Source of the DNA: Streptomyces bungoensis
GTDB lineage: Bacteria; Actinomycetota; Actinomycetes; Streptomycetales; Streptomycetaceae
DNA: 64,000 nt
Assembly (NCBI RefSeq): GCF_001514215.1
Contig: NZ_KQ948853.1
Span: 405,167 to 469,166, forward strand
Reading direction: 5' to 3'
Position 1 is the first letter of the stretch; the number at the start of each line of letters is the position of its first letter. Shown here piece by piece: positions 35,790 through 44,855 of the stretch. The position numbers and the translations under genes were made by a program. Under the pieces are notes generated by a model. It was not told where the DNA came from and did not search any database. It saw only the letters and a list, made by a program, of their open reading frames with translations.

Positions 35790-36004
35790 TGTGTTGCGCG
35801 CGCCGCGTGAAGGGGGCGTGAAGGCGCGTAACGGCGGCATCACAGCCCGGTCCTCCGTTGGGAACAGGCGCGGAACCGAAGCCCTGGAGCGTCGGTGCCG
35901 GGTGATAGAAAGAGCGGTCTGAGAACTGTCTGAGTACGACCTTGGGTCCGCGAGCGAACCTCGGGGCGTGGCTAAAAATCAGTGAACGAGGGGGAAGAGC
36001 GCTG

Positions 36005-37792
36005 ATGACTCAGCCGCCCAACCAGCCGCCCAACCAGCCACCGCAGGGCGGTTTCGGCCCGCCGCAGGACCAGCCCGCGCACGGCGGCGGATTCGGCGCC
36101 CCGCAGCCCCCTCCGCAGTCCCCGCCCACGCCCCCGGCCCAGCCGCCGCAGCCCCAGCCCGGCTACGGCTACCCGCAGCAGCCCGGCCCCTACGCCCAGC
36201 CCGGCCCGTACGGCGCGCCGCCCGCCGGCCCCGGCGCCCAGGGCCCCTACGGCGCCCCGCAGCCCGGCCCGAACGCCCCGCAGCCGGGGTACGGCTACCC
36301 GCAGCAGCCGCAGTACCCGGGCGGCCCCGGCATGCCGCCGCCCGCCGGCGGCCCCGGCGGCGGCCCGGCGGGCAGGGGCCGCACCGCGCTGATCATCGGC
36401 GCCGCCGCGGCCGCCCTGCTGGTCATCGGCGGCACGGTGTACGCCGTGACGAGCGGGGACGACGGCGGCCAGAAGAAGCCGGTCGCCCAGCAGAGCGGCG
36501 ACGGCAAGCACTCCGCCTCCGACGCGCCGGTCAACCCCGGTGACGGCAGCGGCGACGGCGGCGCCGACCCCGAGAACCTCAACGACGGCCGCAAGCCCGG
36601 CGAGTCGAAGGTGCTCTGGTACAAGACGGCACCCGACGCGCCCGGTTCCGGCGCCGACGCCCCCGGCATGTGGATCACCGGCAGGACGGCGGTGAAGGCG
36701 GCGTACAAGCAGCTCTTCGCCTACCGGGTCGGCAACGGCGACCCCGCCTGGGACCCCATCGGCTTCCCGCAGAAGATCTGCGCGGTCAGCCCGCAGTCGG
36801 ACGACGGCAAGATCGTCGTGGCGTACATGAGCGGCGTCAGCGACCGCGCCAAGTGCAACCAGCTCCAGCAGGTCGACCTCGACACCGGCAAGAAGGGCTG
36901 GAGCGGCCAGGTCGGCGAGGGCGCGCTGTTCGACAGCACGCTCAGCCTCGAACTGACCGTCAGCGGCCGGACCCTGATGGTGGGACGCTCCCAGTCGGGC
37001 ACGGCGTACGACGTCGACAGCGGCAAGAAGCTGTACGACAAGAAGAAGTACGGCTCCGCGTGCTTCCCGACCGCGTTCGCGGGCGGCTCGGGCCGGCTGG
37101 TCCAGGTCGCCTCCTGCGGCGCCGGCACCGGCACCGAGCACGACGAGATCCAGGAACTCGACGCGGCCACCGGCAAGGTGAAGTGGACGCAGCCGGTCAA
37201 GAAGGGCTGGACGGTCGCGCGGACCTACTCCCTCAACCCGCTCGTGGTGTACCTGACCAACGAGAAGAAGAAGGCCTGGAACATCTCCGCCTTCACCGAC
37301 GCCGGCAAGTTCCGCTCCGAGGTCAAGGTCGACGAGAAGTTCGCCCCCGGCTGCGGCTGGGCGATCCTGGAGCGCGACCTGCAGGGCTGCAACGGCGTCA
37401 CGGTCGACGCCGACACCCTCTACCTGCCCACGGCCGCCACGACGGGCCCCAACGAGATCGTCGCGATCAGCCTCGCCACCGGCAAGGAGAAGTGGCGGGT
37501 CAAGTCGCCCGCGGACGAGTCGATGTCGCCGCTGAAGACCGAGGGCGGCCGTCTCATCGCCTACGTCCAGCCGTCGTACGACAAGGGAGGCCAGGTCGTG
37601 GCCGTCCCGACCGCCGGCGGCTCGCACACGCCGGTGAAGCTGCTGCAGAACCCGGCCGGCACCGCGCAGATAGAGAACTCGTTCTTCGACGGTGCCGTCG
37701 CCTGGGCCGACGGGCGCTTCTTCATCTCCTCCACCCGGCTGTCCGGCAACGACGACGCGAAGGAGAAGCTGATGATGGCCTTCGGCAAGTGA
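36005..37792 (+). CDS. Membrane-anchored PQQ-like beta-propeller protein, copy 1
   Basis: A 595-residue protein. The first 115 or so residues are a cytoplasmic Pro/Gln/Gly/Tyr-rich tail with GYGYPQQP repeats, then one membrane helix (RTALIIGAAAAALLVIGGTVYAV), a Ser/Asp/Gly-rich linker, and an outer domain of PQQ-type propeller blades seen as repeated DxxTGKxxW-like units (LDTGKKGWSG, DAATGKVKWTQ, SLATGKEKWRV). No enzyme site is seen, so a binding or sensing role is inferred. GAGGGGGAAGAG precedes the ATG. The next gene is a paralogue in tandem. Confidence 0.82.
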   Translation: MTQPPNQPPNQPPQGGFGPPQDQPAHGGGFGAPQPPPQSPPTPPAQPPQPQPGYGYPQQPGPYAQPGPYGAPPAGPGAQGPYGAPQPGPNAPQPGYGYPQQPQYPGGPGMPPPAGGPGGGPAGRGRTALIIGAAAAALLVIGGTVYAVTSGDDGGQKKPVAQQSGDGKHSASDAPVNPGDGSGDGGADPENLNDGRKPGESKVLWYKTAPDAPGSGADAPGMWITGRTAVKAAYKQLFAYRVGNGDPAWDPIGFPQKICAVSPQSDDGKIVVAYMSGVSDRAKCNQLQQVDLDTGKKGWSGQVGEGALFDSTLSLELTVSGRTLMVGRSQSGTAYDVDSGKKLYDKKKYGSACFPTAFAGGSGRLVQVASCGAGTGTEHDEIQELDAATGKVKWTQPVKKGWTVARTYSLNPLVVYLTNEKKKAWNISAFTDAGKFRSEVKVDEKFAPGCGWAILERDLQGCNGVTVDADTLYLPTAATTGPNEIVAISLATGKEKWRVKSPADESMSPLKTEGGRLIAYVQPSYDKGGQVVAVPTAGGSHTPVKLLQNPAGTAQIENSFFDGAVAWADGRFFISSTRLSGNDDAKEKLMMAFGK

Positions 37793-37856
37793 GCCCCGGT
37801 CCGTCCTCCGTCGTCCCCCCGCCGCCCGGCCCGAGCTCCACCGAGGTACCTCCGTC

Positions 37857-39662
37857 ATGACCCAGCCGCCCGAGCCGCCGAACCAGCCCCCGCAGCAGGG
37901 CGGTTTCGGCCCGCCCCAGGACCAGCCGCCGACCCCGCCCGCCACCCCGCCGGGCCTCCGGAAGAACCCCCCGCCGCAGCCGCCGCCCGGCTACGGCTAC
38001 CCGCAGCAGCCCCCGGCGCCCCAGCCCGGTTACGGCTACCCGCAGCCCCCGCAGCCCCAGCCGGGCTACGGATACCCCCAGGCGCCGCAGCCCCAGCCCG
38101 GGTACGGCTACCCGGGCGCGCCGCAGAACCCGTACGCCCAGCCGACGCCGCCCGCGGGCGCGTACGGCTACCCCGGCGGGCCCGCCGGGCCGGTGCCGCC
38201 GCAGTACGCGCAGCCCGGCGGCGGCCGGAACAACACCGCGCTCGTCGTCATCGTCGCCGCGGTCGTCGTCATCGCCCTGATCGTCGGCGGCGGCATCTGG
38301 TACGCCAAGTCCTCCGGCGGCGACGGCAAGAAGCACGACACCGCGAGCTCCAGTGGGGGCACTGGCGGCAAGAACGGCCAGGACGGCTCCGGCGGCACCT
38401 CCTCCGGCGGCACGGAGAAGGCTCCGTCGAACCCGGCCGCCAAGCTCCTGTTCAAGGTCCCGATGCCCGGCACCAAGGACACCGTCGCGACCACCGGCTC
38501 CTGGCTGACCGACAAGGTGTACGCCAAGAGCGGCGTCGCGCAGATCGTCGGCTACGACCCCGCCACGGGCGCCAAGCTGTGGACGGTCAAGCTGCCCGGC
38601 CCGGTGTGCGCGGCCAGCAAGTACGTCACCGCCGACGACAAGACGGCCGTCGTCTTCCAGCCGAAGACGCCCGCCCAGGACAACGGTGCGGCATGCAGCC
38701 AGGTCGCCGCCATCGACCTCGGCAAGGGCACCCGCCTGTGGACCAAGACGGTCAAGAACGGCGACTACGCGGGCAACCTGGAGAACGTGACGGTCTCCCA
38801 GCACACCGTCGCGGTCGGCAGCACCAACGGCGGCGCCGCGTTCGACATCGACACCGGCAAGGTCCGCTGGCAGCCCAAGCCGGAGGACTCCTGCTACGAC
38901 GCCGGGTACGGCGGCGGCCCCAAGCTCGTCGCGGTGCGCAAGTGCGGCAGCTACGACAACCGCCAGCTGCACATCCAGACCATCGACCCGGTGTCCGGGA
39001 AGGTGATCTCCGACTACAAGATGGGCGCGGGCATCGAGTACGCCAGCGTCGTCTCCAGCGACCCGCTCGTCGTCGCCGCCGACATCGGCGACAGCGCCAA
39101 GGACGGCAGCGGCATCTCGGACTACTTCTCCATCGACAACAAGACCGGCAAGCTGCTCGCCCGCATCTCCGCGCCCTCCGACCGCTACGGCGGCCGGTGC
39201 GACGGCGTCACGCGGATCGAGGACTGCCGGGAGGTCGTCGCCGGCAACGGCAGGCTGTACGTGCCGACCGAGGAGCAGGACGGCAACGGCACCTACGGCA
39301 GGACCAACGAGATCATCGCGTTCGACCTGGCCACCGGGAAGCAGACCGGCCAGCGGGCCGAGGCCGGCGACGGCTACACCTTCTCCCCGCTGCGCATGGA
39401 CGGCGGCAACCTGATCGCCTACAAGCACCCGCCGTACGACAAGGGCGGCCAGGTCGTCAGCATCGACGGCGGCTCCTTCAAGGTCACCGAGCTGCTGGAG
39501 AACCCGGCCGCGCGGGACGTACGGCAGGCGGAGACCAGCATGCTCCCGGAGTACGCGGAGATCCGCTTCGGGCACGGCCGGCTCTACATGTCGTCGGTGT
39601 TCGCGCACAAGGTGTCGTACGGCAAGGAGTACCTGCTGCTCGCTTTCGGCGCGGGCGCCTGA
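37857..39662 (+). CDS. Membrane-anchored PQQ-like beta-propeller protein, copy 2
   Basis: A 601-residue paralogue of the preceding gene with the same plan: proline-rich tail with at least five PGYGYPQ-type repeats, one helix (TALVVIVAAVVVIALIVGGGIWY), a Gly/Ser linker and a propeller (YDPATGAKLWTV, IDTGKVRWQP, FDLATGKQTGQ). Shared blocks such as SPLRMDGGNLIAYKHPPYDKGGQVV near the end match copy 1 (SPLKTEGGRLIAYVQPSYDKGGQVV). The 64-base gap and the terminator only after this gene suggest one transcript. Function unknown. Confidence 0.82.
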   Translation: MTQPPEPPNQPPQQGGFGPPQDQPPTPPATPPGLRKNPPPQPPPGYGYPQQPPAPQPGYGYPQPPQPQPGYGYPQAPQPQPGYGYPGAPQNPYAQPTPPAGAYGYPGGPAGPVPPQYAQPGGGRNNTALVVIVAAVVVIALIVGGGIWYAKSSGGDGKKHDTASSSGGTGGKNGQDGSGGTSSGGTEKAPSNPAAKLLFKVPMPGTKDTVATTGSWLTDKVYAKSGVAQIVGYDPATGAKLWTVKLPGPVCAASKYVTADDKTAVVFQPKTPAQDNGAACSQVAAIDLGKGTRLWTKTVKNGDYAGNLENVTVSQHTVAVGSTNGGAAFDIDTGKVRWQPKPEDSCYDAGYGGGPKLVAVRKCGSYDNRQLHIQTIDPVSGKVISDYKMGAGIEYASVVSSDPLVVAADIGDSAKDGSGISDYFSIDNKTGKLLARISAPSDRYGGRCDGVTRIEDCREVVAGNGRLYVPTEEQDGNGTYGRTNEIIAFDLATGKQTGQRAEAGDGYTFSPLRMDGGNLIAYKHPPYDKGGQVVSIDGGSFKVTELLENPAARDVRQAETSMLPEYAEIRFGHGRLYMSSVFAHKVSYGKEYLLLAFGAGA

Positions 39663-39720
39663 GCGCACGCCCCCGTGCGCTTCCGGGCGCCGGGGGGTGA
39701 ACGCCAGGTATTACCAGGGA

Positions 39721-39757
39721 GTGCCCCGGATGTCATCGATCCGGGGCACTTCTCTTT
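39721..39757 (+). terminator. Intrinsic terminator after the propeller gene pair
   Basis: A perfect 11-base stem (GTGCCCCGGAT) with a seven-base loop followed by TTCTCTTT, the best canonical terminator in the window. Confidence 0.85.
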
Positions 39758-39860
39758 CAAGGGGCAGCGCGACGTCGAACAAGCGTGTAGCTTCCGGGGG
39801 CATGAAGACGGGGTGCCGGGGGGCCTTCCGTCGTGGTGGGGGGACTGGGGGGTTGCTCTG

Positions 39861-40547
39861 ATGGGGGTACGGCTCATGGTCGTCGACGACCATCGCCTGC
39901 TCGCGGAGGCGCTGGCCTCGGCGCTGAAGCTGCGCGGGCACCGGGTGCTCGCGGCGGCGGCGCCGGCGGCGGGCGCGGCGGACCTGGTGATCGCGCGGGC
40001 ACCGGAGGTGTGCCTGCTCGGTACGGCGGCGCCGGCCGAGCCGGGGGCCTTCGACCCGGTGGTGCGGATCAAGCGGGAGCGGCCGCAGGTGGCCGTGCTG
40101 GTGCTGGGGCCGGTGCCGTCCCCGCGGGGCATCGCGGCGGCGTTCGCGGCGGGGGCCTCCGGCTACGTACGGCACGACGAGCGGATCGAGGGCGTCGAGC
40201 GGGCGATCATGAAGGCCCGGGCGGGCGAGGCGGCGGTGGCTCCCCAGCTGCTGCAGGGCGCCTTCGGTGAACTGCTCAATCCCGCCGCCCAGCCCGACGA
40301 CGAGGGCCGGCGGCTGCTGCAGATGCTGACGCCGCGCGAGGTGGAGGTGCTGGTCCGGGTCGCCGACGGCGAGGACACCCGGCTGATCGCGGCCGGCATG
40401 GGCATCGCCCCCAGCACCGCCCGCACCCACGTCCAGCGGGTCCTGATGAAGCTGGGCGTGGGCTCCCGCCTGGAGGCGGCGGCGCTGGCCGCGCGGACAG
40501 GCCTGCTGGACCGCGCGGGGCGGCGCCCGGCGGACGAGGACGTCTAG
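39861..40547 (+). CDS. Atypical LuxR-type response regulator lacking the phosphorylation site
   Basis: A 228-residue NarL/FixJ-type protein. The N-terminal MGVRLMVVDDHRLLAEALASAL keeps the acidic pocket, but the strand that should carry the phospho-aspartate reads EVCLLGTAAPAEP, with Gly in its place. The conserved lysine near GYVRHDE is also gone. The C-terminal LuxR helix-turn-helix is intact (LTPREVEVLVRVADGEDTRLIAAGMGIAPSTARTHVQRVLMKLGV). It therefore probably works without phosphorylation, by ligand, partner or level. No kinase gene is adjacent. The ATG at 39861 fits the receiver start. Confidence 0.85.
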   Translation: MGVRLMVVDDHRLLAEALASALKLRGHRVLAAAAPAAGAADLVIARAPEVCLLGTAAPAEPGAFDPVVRIKRERPQVAVLVLGPVPSPRGIAAAFAAGASGYVRHDERIEGVERAIMKARAGEAAVAPQLLQGAFGELLNPAAQPDDEGRRLLQMLTPREVEVLVRVADGEDTRLIAAGMGIAPSTARTHVQRVLMKLGVGSRLEAAALAARTGLLDRAGRRPADEDV

Positions 40548-40592
40548 GCCGGCCCCCGGCCCACCGCCCGCACCCGGCTCACGACCGCACGT

Positions 40593-40943
40593 TCAACGGC
40601 CCTCCTCCGAGTCCGCGGACTCCTCGGGCGGAGCCGGCGGCGTAGGCCTCAGCTTCAGCCACACCAGGAAGAAGACGCCCAGGACCAGCATGCCGATCCC
40701 GGTCCACAGGTTGATGTTGACGCCCTGCGCCTTGTCGATCGCGGCCTGTGAGTCGGTGATCCCGGTGATCGTGACGATGACGCCGTACAGGACGAACAGG
40801 CCGCCGATGATGCGGCGCAGGTCGAAGATGCGGGCGGCGGTCGCCGACTTGGTCTCCAGGTCGGAGACCTCCTCCGCGACGTCCGCCTCGGTGTAGTGGT
40901 GGTGCCGGCCGGGGTGGTCGGGGTGTCCGGGCTGCTCGGTCAT
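40593..40943 (-). CDS. Small membrane protein next to the sodium/solute symporter
   Basis: A 116-residue protein with a His/Pro-rich N-terminus (HPDHPGRHHHYTEAD) and two membrane helices (IIGGLFVLYGVIVTITGI and LWTGIGMLVLGVFFLVWL), ending in an acidic tail. GGAGG and GAGGAA precede the start. It begins 21 bases after the symporter stop on the same strand, so it is co-transcribed and may be a subunit or regulator of the transporter, as small partners of SSS-family carriers are known. No family name is recognised. Confidence 0.78.
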   Translation of the reverse strand: MTEQPGHPDHPGRHHHYTEADVAEEVSDLETKSATAARIFDLRRIIGGLFVLYGVIVTITGITDSQAAIDKAQGVNINLWTGIGMLVLGVFFLVWLKLRPTPPAPPEESADSEEGR

Positions 40944-40964
40944 GGTTTCCTCGATCCTCCCGCG

Positions 40965-42656
40965 TCAGAGCGAGAACGGGATGTAGCAGGCGGCGGCCAG
41001 GACGACCGCGCCCCAGCCCAGCAGCGCCGGCCTGCGGTACCACGCGTCGTCGCCGGGGGCGGGCGGTTCGGCCATGCCGGGGGAGCGGGTGCCGTAGACC
41101 AGCCCCTGCAGCTCCTCCGCCGGCTTCGGCCGGGTGAACAGGGACACGGCGACCATCACCACCGCGCCGGCTACGAAGCCGGCGATCGCGGAGACGAAGT
41201 TGGCGCCCTGGTCGCTGGGGATGGAGACGATCCCCTTCTTGTAGAGGACGAAGTAGTTGATCATCGCGGTCGTGGTGCCGGCGAGCAGGCCCCAGAAGCC
41301 GGACTTGGCGGAGGCGCGCCGCCAGAACATGCCGACGATGAAGACGACGAACATCGGCACGTTGAAGAAGGAGAACAGGGTCTGCAGATAGGCCATGATG
41401 TTCGAGAACGACGAGGCCAGGAACGCCGTGCCGATGGACGCGCAGACACCGACGATGGTGATCAGGCGGCCGAAGCGGACGTAGTACCCGTCCTCGCGGC
41501 CCGGCACCACGTACTTCTCCCAGATGTCGGTGGTGAACACCGTGTTGAACGACGACACGTTGGCCGCCATGCCGGCCATGAAGGCCGCGAGCAGGCCGGT
41601 GACCGCGATGCCGAGCACGCCGTTGGGCAGCAGCTCCTGCATCAGGTAGGGAATGGCGTCGTTGTACTGCAGCCCCGAGGCGGAGCCGCCGATCTTCGGC
41701 ACGAGCGCGGCGGCGACCAGGCCCGGGATCATCACCAGGAAGACGATGAAGATCTTCGGGTAGGCCGCGATCAGCGGGGTGCGCTGCCCGGCGGAGAGGT
41801 TCTTGGCGGACAGGGCGCGCTGCACCTCGGCGAAGTTGGTGGTCCAGTAGCCGAAGGACAGCACGAAGCCGAGGCCGAGGACGATGGTCAGCCAGTTGGC
41901 GCCGAGCGGGTTGGCGCTGCCGATGCCGGTGCCGCCCCAGGCGGTGGTGAAGTTCGGGCCGTGGGTGGCGGTGAGCTTGTCGGTCAGGCCGCCCCAGCCG
42001 CCGACCTTCCGCAGGCCGAGCACGGTGATCGGGATGAGCGCGGCGAGGATGACGAAGAACTGCAGCACCTCGTTGTAGATCGCCGAGGACAGGCCGCCGA
42101 GCGTGATGTACGCGAGCACGAAGGCGCCGGCGACGACGATGGCGACCCACTGCGGCCAGCCGAGCAGGGCCTCGACGACGATCGCGAGGGCGTAGAGGTT
42201 GACGCCGGCGATCAGGATGGCGGCGAACGCGAACAGGATGGAACTGAGCAGGTGGGCGCCCCGGTCGAAGCGCAGCAGCAGGAACTCGGGGACCGAGCGG
42301 ACCTTGCTGCCGTAGTAGAAGGGCATCATCACCAGGCCCAGGAAGACCATGGCGGGGATGGCGCCGATCCAGTACCAGTGCACGGTGTACGCGCCGTACT
42401 GGGCGCTGTTGGCGGCCATGCCGAGGATCTCGGTGGCCGCCAGGTTCGCCGAGATGAAGGCGAGACCGGTGATCCAGGCGGGCAGCGAGCGTCCGGACAG
42501 GAAGAAGTCGAGGCTGGTCTTGACGGAGCGGCGGGCCGCGAAGCCGATGCCGAGGACGACGACGAAGTAGATCGCCAGGATCGTGTAGTCGAGCCAGTTG
42601 GTGGGGAGACGCAGCTCCACCGCCAGATACGTGGGGGCGTATGTGGGGGTTTGCAT
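40965..42656 (-). CDS. Sodium/solute symporter (SSS family), likely sugar transporter
   Basis: A 563-residue carrier with about 13-14 helices of the SSS family. The N-terminal DFFLSGRSLPAWITGLAFISANLAATEILG is the family signature around the sodium site, and YITLGGLSSAIYNEVLQFF is the second conserved block. It resembles the SglT (sodium/glucose-galactose) branch. It is divergent from galT-galE-galK, so galactose or a related sugar is the likely substrate, by context only. Confidence 0.88.
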   Translation of the reverse strand: MQTPTYAPTYLAVELRLPTNWLDYTILAIYFVVVLGIGFAARRSVKTSLDFFLSGRSLPAWITGLAFISANLAATEILGMAANSAQYGAYTVHWYWIGAIPAMVFLGLVMMPFYYGSKVRSVPEFLLLRFDRGAHLLSSILFAFAAILIAGVNLYALAIVVEALLGWPQWVAIVVAGAFVLAYITLGGLSSAIYNEVLQFFVILAALIPITVLGLRKVGGWGGLTDKLTATHGPNFTTAWGGTGIGSANPLGANWLTIVLGLGFVLSFGYWTTNFAEVQRALSAKNLSAGQRTPLIAAYPKIFIVFLVMIPGLVAAALVPKIGGSASGLQYNDAIPYLMQELLPNGVLGIAVTGLLAAFMAGMAANVSSFNTVFTTDIWEKYVVPGREDGYYVRFGRLITIVGVCASIGTAFLASSFSNIMAYLQTLFSFFNVPMFVVFIVGMFWRRASAKSGFWGLLAGTTTAMINYFVLYKKGIVSIPSDQGANFVSAIAGFVAGAVVMVAVSLFTRPKPAEELQGLVYGTRSPGMAEPPAPGDDAWYRRPALLGWGAVVLAAACYIPFSL

Positions 42657-42834
42657 GAGAACTCGCTTCGTTGCGCGAACTGGTCCGGTGCGGAACCTAC
42701 GCCTCCGTGTTCAGTTGTCGAACACGTCGGGTGGTGTTCTTTGTGCGATCGTGATGCTTCAAGGTGTTGTGGAGTTGTGGTCTGTTATGTTTGTTTGTGT
42801 TGAGTGATTGCTGCGGGACATTGAGGAGTCCGGC
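42657..42834. promoter_or_regulatory. Divergent gal promoter region, unusually AT- and T/G-rich
   Basis: The gap between the symporter and galT contains a stretch (about 42735-42810) much richer in T than the flanks, with repeated TTGTG/TGTT words and a possible -10 TATGTT at 42786-42791. No clear -35 is seen. In S. lividans the gal operon has a galactose-inducible promoter (galP1) at this place; this is likely its counterpart. Confidence 0.55.
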
Positions 42835-43893
42835 GTGAAGAAGACCTCGACCCGGCTGGCCGACGGTCGTGAGCTGATCTACTACGACCTCCGGGACGAC
42901 ACCGTGCGCGACGCGGTGGACCGCCGCCCGCTGGACCGAACGGTCACCACGTCCGAGATCCGGCGCGACCCGCTGCTCGGCGACCGGGTCGCCGTCGCCT
43001 CGCACCGCCAGGGCCGCATCTATCATCCGCCCGCGGACGAGTGCCCGCTGTGCCCGACCGAGGGCGAGCGCCTCAGCGAGATCCCGGACTCCTGGTACGA
43101 CGTCGTCGTCTTCGAGAACCGCTTCCCCTCGCTCGCCGGCGACTCCGGCCGCTGCGAGGTCGTCTGCTTCACCTCCGACCACGACGCCTCCTTCGCCGAC
43201 CTCACCGAGGAACAGGCGCGACTGGTGCTGGAGGCGTGGACGGACCGCACCTCGGAGCTGTCGCACCTGCCCTCCGTGGAACAGGTGTTCTGCTTCGAGA
43301 ACCGGGGTGCCGAGATCGGCGTCACCCTGGGTCACCCGCACGGACAGATCTACGCCTACCCCTTCACCACGCCCCGCACCGCACTGATGCTCCGCTCGCT
43401 CGCCGCCCACAAGGAGGCCGCCGGCGGGGAGAACCTGTTCGACGCCGTCCTGGAGCAGGAACTGGCCGGTGAGCGGGTCGTCCTCGAGGGTGAACACTGG
43501 GCGGCCTTCGTGCCGTACGCCGCGCACTGGCCCTACGAGGTCCACCTCTACCCGAAGCGCCGCGTGCCCGACCTGCTCGCCCTGGACGAGGCCGCGCGCA
43601 CAGAGTTCCCCCAGGTCTATCTGGAACTCTTGAGGCGCTTCGACCGGATCTTCGGCGAGGGTGAGCCTCCGACCCCGTACATCGCGGCCTGGCACCAGGC
43701 CCCGTTCGGCCCGCTGGAGGAGTTCGACGGCGTCACGCGGGACGACTTCGCGCTGCACCTCGAGCTTTTCACCATCCGCCGCACTTCCGGCAAGCTGAAG
43801 TTTCTCGCGGGTTCCGAGTCCGGCATGAACGTGTTCATCAACGACGTGCCGCCGGAGCGCGCGGCCGAGCGACTGCGAGAGGTAGCGAGTTGA
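42835..43893 (+). CDS. galT: Galactose-1-phosphate uridylyltransferase
   Basis: A 352-residue Leloir-pathway enzyme that exchanges UDP between UDP-glucose and galactose-1-phosphate. The active-site HPH is at residues 167-169 in [10 protein letters not shown], with His169 the nucleophile. The N-terminal zinc cysteines (ECPLC) and the C-terminal AAWHQAP block are present. The GTG at 42835 has GAGGAG nine bases upstream. Its stop overlaps the galE start by one base (TGATG). Confidence 0.94.
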   Translation: MKKTSTRLADGRELIYYDLRDDTVRDAVDRRPLDRTVTTSEIRRDPLLGDRVAVASHRQGRIYHPPADECPLCPTEGERLSEIPDSWYDVVVFENRFPSLAGDSGRCEVVCFTSDHDASFADLTEEQARLVLEAWTDRTSELSHLPSVEQVFCFENRGAEIGVTLGHPHGQIYAYPFTTPRTALMLRSLAAHKEAAGGENLFDAVLEQELAGERVVLEGEHWAAFVPYAAHWPYEVHLYPKRRVPDLLALDEAARTEFPQVYLELLRRFDRIFGEGEPPTPYIAAWHQAPFGPLEEFDGVTRDDFALHLELFTIRRTSGKLKFLAGSESGMNVFINDVPPERAAERLREVAS

Positions 43894-44855
43894 TGAAGTA
43901 CCTGGTGACGGGCGGCGCGGGTTACGTCGGCAGCGTGGTGGCCCAGCACCTGCTGGAGGCCGGCCACGAGGTCACCGTCCTCGACAACCTCTCCACCGGC
44001 TTCCGCGCGGGCGTGCCCGCCGGTGCCGCGTTCGTCGAGGGCGACATCCGCGACGCCGCCAAGTGGCTCGACCCCTCCTACGACGGCGTGCTGCACTTCG
44101 CGGCGTCCTCCCAGGTCGGCGAGTCGGTGGCGAAGCCGGAGAAGTACTGGGAGAACAACGTCGCGGGCTCCCTGGCCCTGCTCGGCGCGATGCGCGAGGC
44201 CGGCGTCCGCACGCTGGTCTTCTCCTCCACGGCCGCCACGTACGGCGAACCGGAGCAGGTCCCGATCCCGGAGACCGCCCCGACCCGGCCGACCAACCCC
44301 TACGGCGCCACCAAGCTCGCCGTCGACCACATGATCACCAGCGAGGCGCACGCCCACGGGCTGGCCGCGGTCTCGCTGCGCTACTTCAACGTGGCCGGCG
44401 CCTACGGCACCCACGGCGAGCGCCACGACCCGGAGTCGCACCTGATCCCGCTGGTCCTCCAGGTCGCCCAGGGCCGGCGCGAGGCGATCTCCGTCTTCGG
44501 GGAGGACTACCCGACCCCGGACGGCACCTGCGTGCGCGACTACATCCACGTGGCGGACCTGGCCGAGGCCCACCTGCTGGCGCTGACGGCGGCGGAGCCC
44601 GGCCGGCACCTGATCTGCAACCTCGGCAACGGCAGCGGCTTCTCCGTGCGCGAGGTGATCGAGACCGCCCGCAAGGTCACCGGCCACCCGATCCCCGAGG
44701 TGGTCGCCCCGCGCCGCGGCGGCGACCCGGCCGTCCTGGTCGCCTCGGCCGGCACGGCCCGCGAGAAGCTGGGCTGGAACCCGTCCCGCACGGACCTCGC
44801 GGGCATCGTCGCGGACGCCTGGGAGTTCGCGCAGCACATCACAAGGGAGCAGTAG
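43893..44855 (+). CDS. galE: UDP-glucose 4-epimerase
   Basis: A 320-residue extended SDR. The NAD site is GGAGYVG at residues 7-13, the catalytic serine is in [11 protein letters not shown] and the Tyr-x-x-x-Lys pair in [10 protein letters not shown]. The segment [30 protein letters not shown] is typical of GalE. Coupled to galT upstream and to galK downstream by one-base overlaps, so the three are made as a unit. Confidence 0.94.
   Translation: MKYLVTGGAGYVGSVVAQHLLEAGHEVTVLDNLSTGFRAGVPAGAAFVEGDIRDAAKWLDPSYDGVLHFAASSQVGESVAKPEKYWENNVAGSLALLGAMREAGVRTLVFSSTAATYGEPEQVPIPETAPTRPTNPYGATKLAVDHMITSEAHAHGLAAVSLRYFNVAGAYGTHGERHDPESHLIPLVLQVAQGRREAISVFGEDYPTPDGTCVRDYIHVADLAEAHLLALTAAEPGRHLICNLGNGSGFSVREVIETARKVTGHPIPEVVAPRRGGDPAVLVASAGTAREKLGWNPSRTDLAGIVADAWEFAQHITREQ

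Noticed and set aside
35840-35920. Possible ECF sigma promoter (GGAAC ... GTC) before the propeller genes
   Set aside because: The spacing between GGAAC and GTC (about 14) does not match well and GGAAC occurs twice, so no assignment is supported.
36150-36330. Repeated GGCTACGGCTACCCGCAGCAG-like units as a CRISPR or satellite array
   Set aside because: The repeats are codon repeats of GYGYPQ in an open frame, without spacers.
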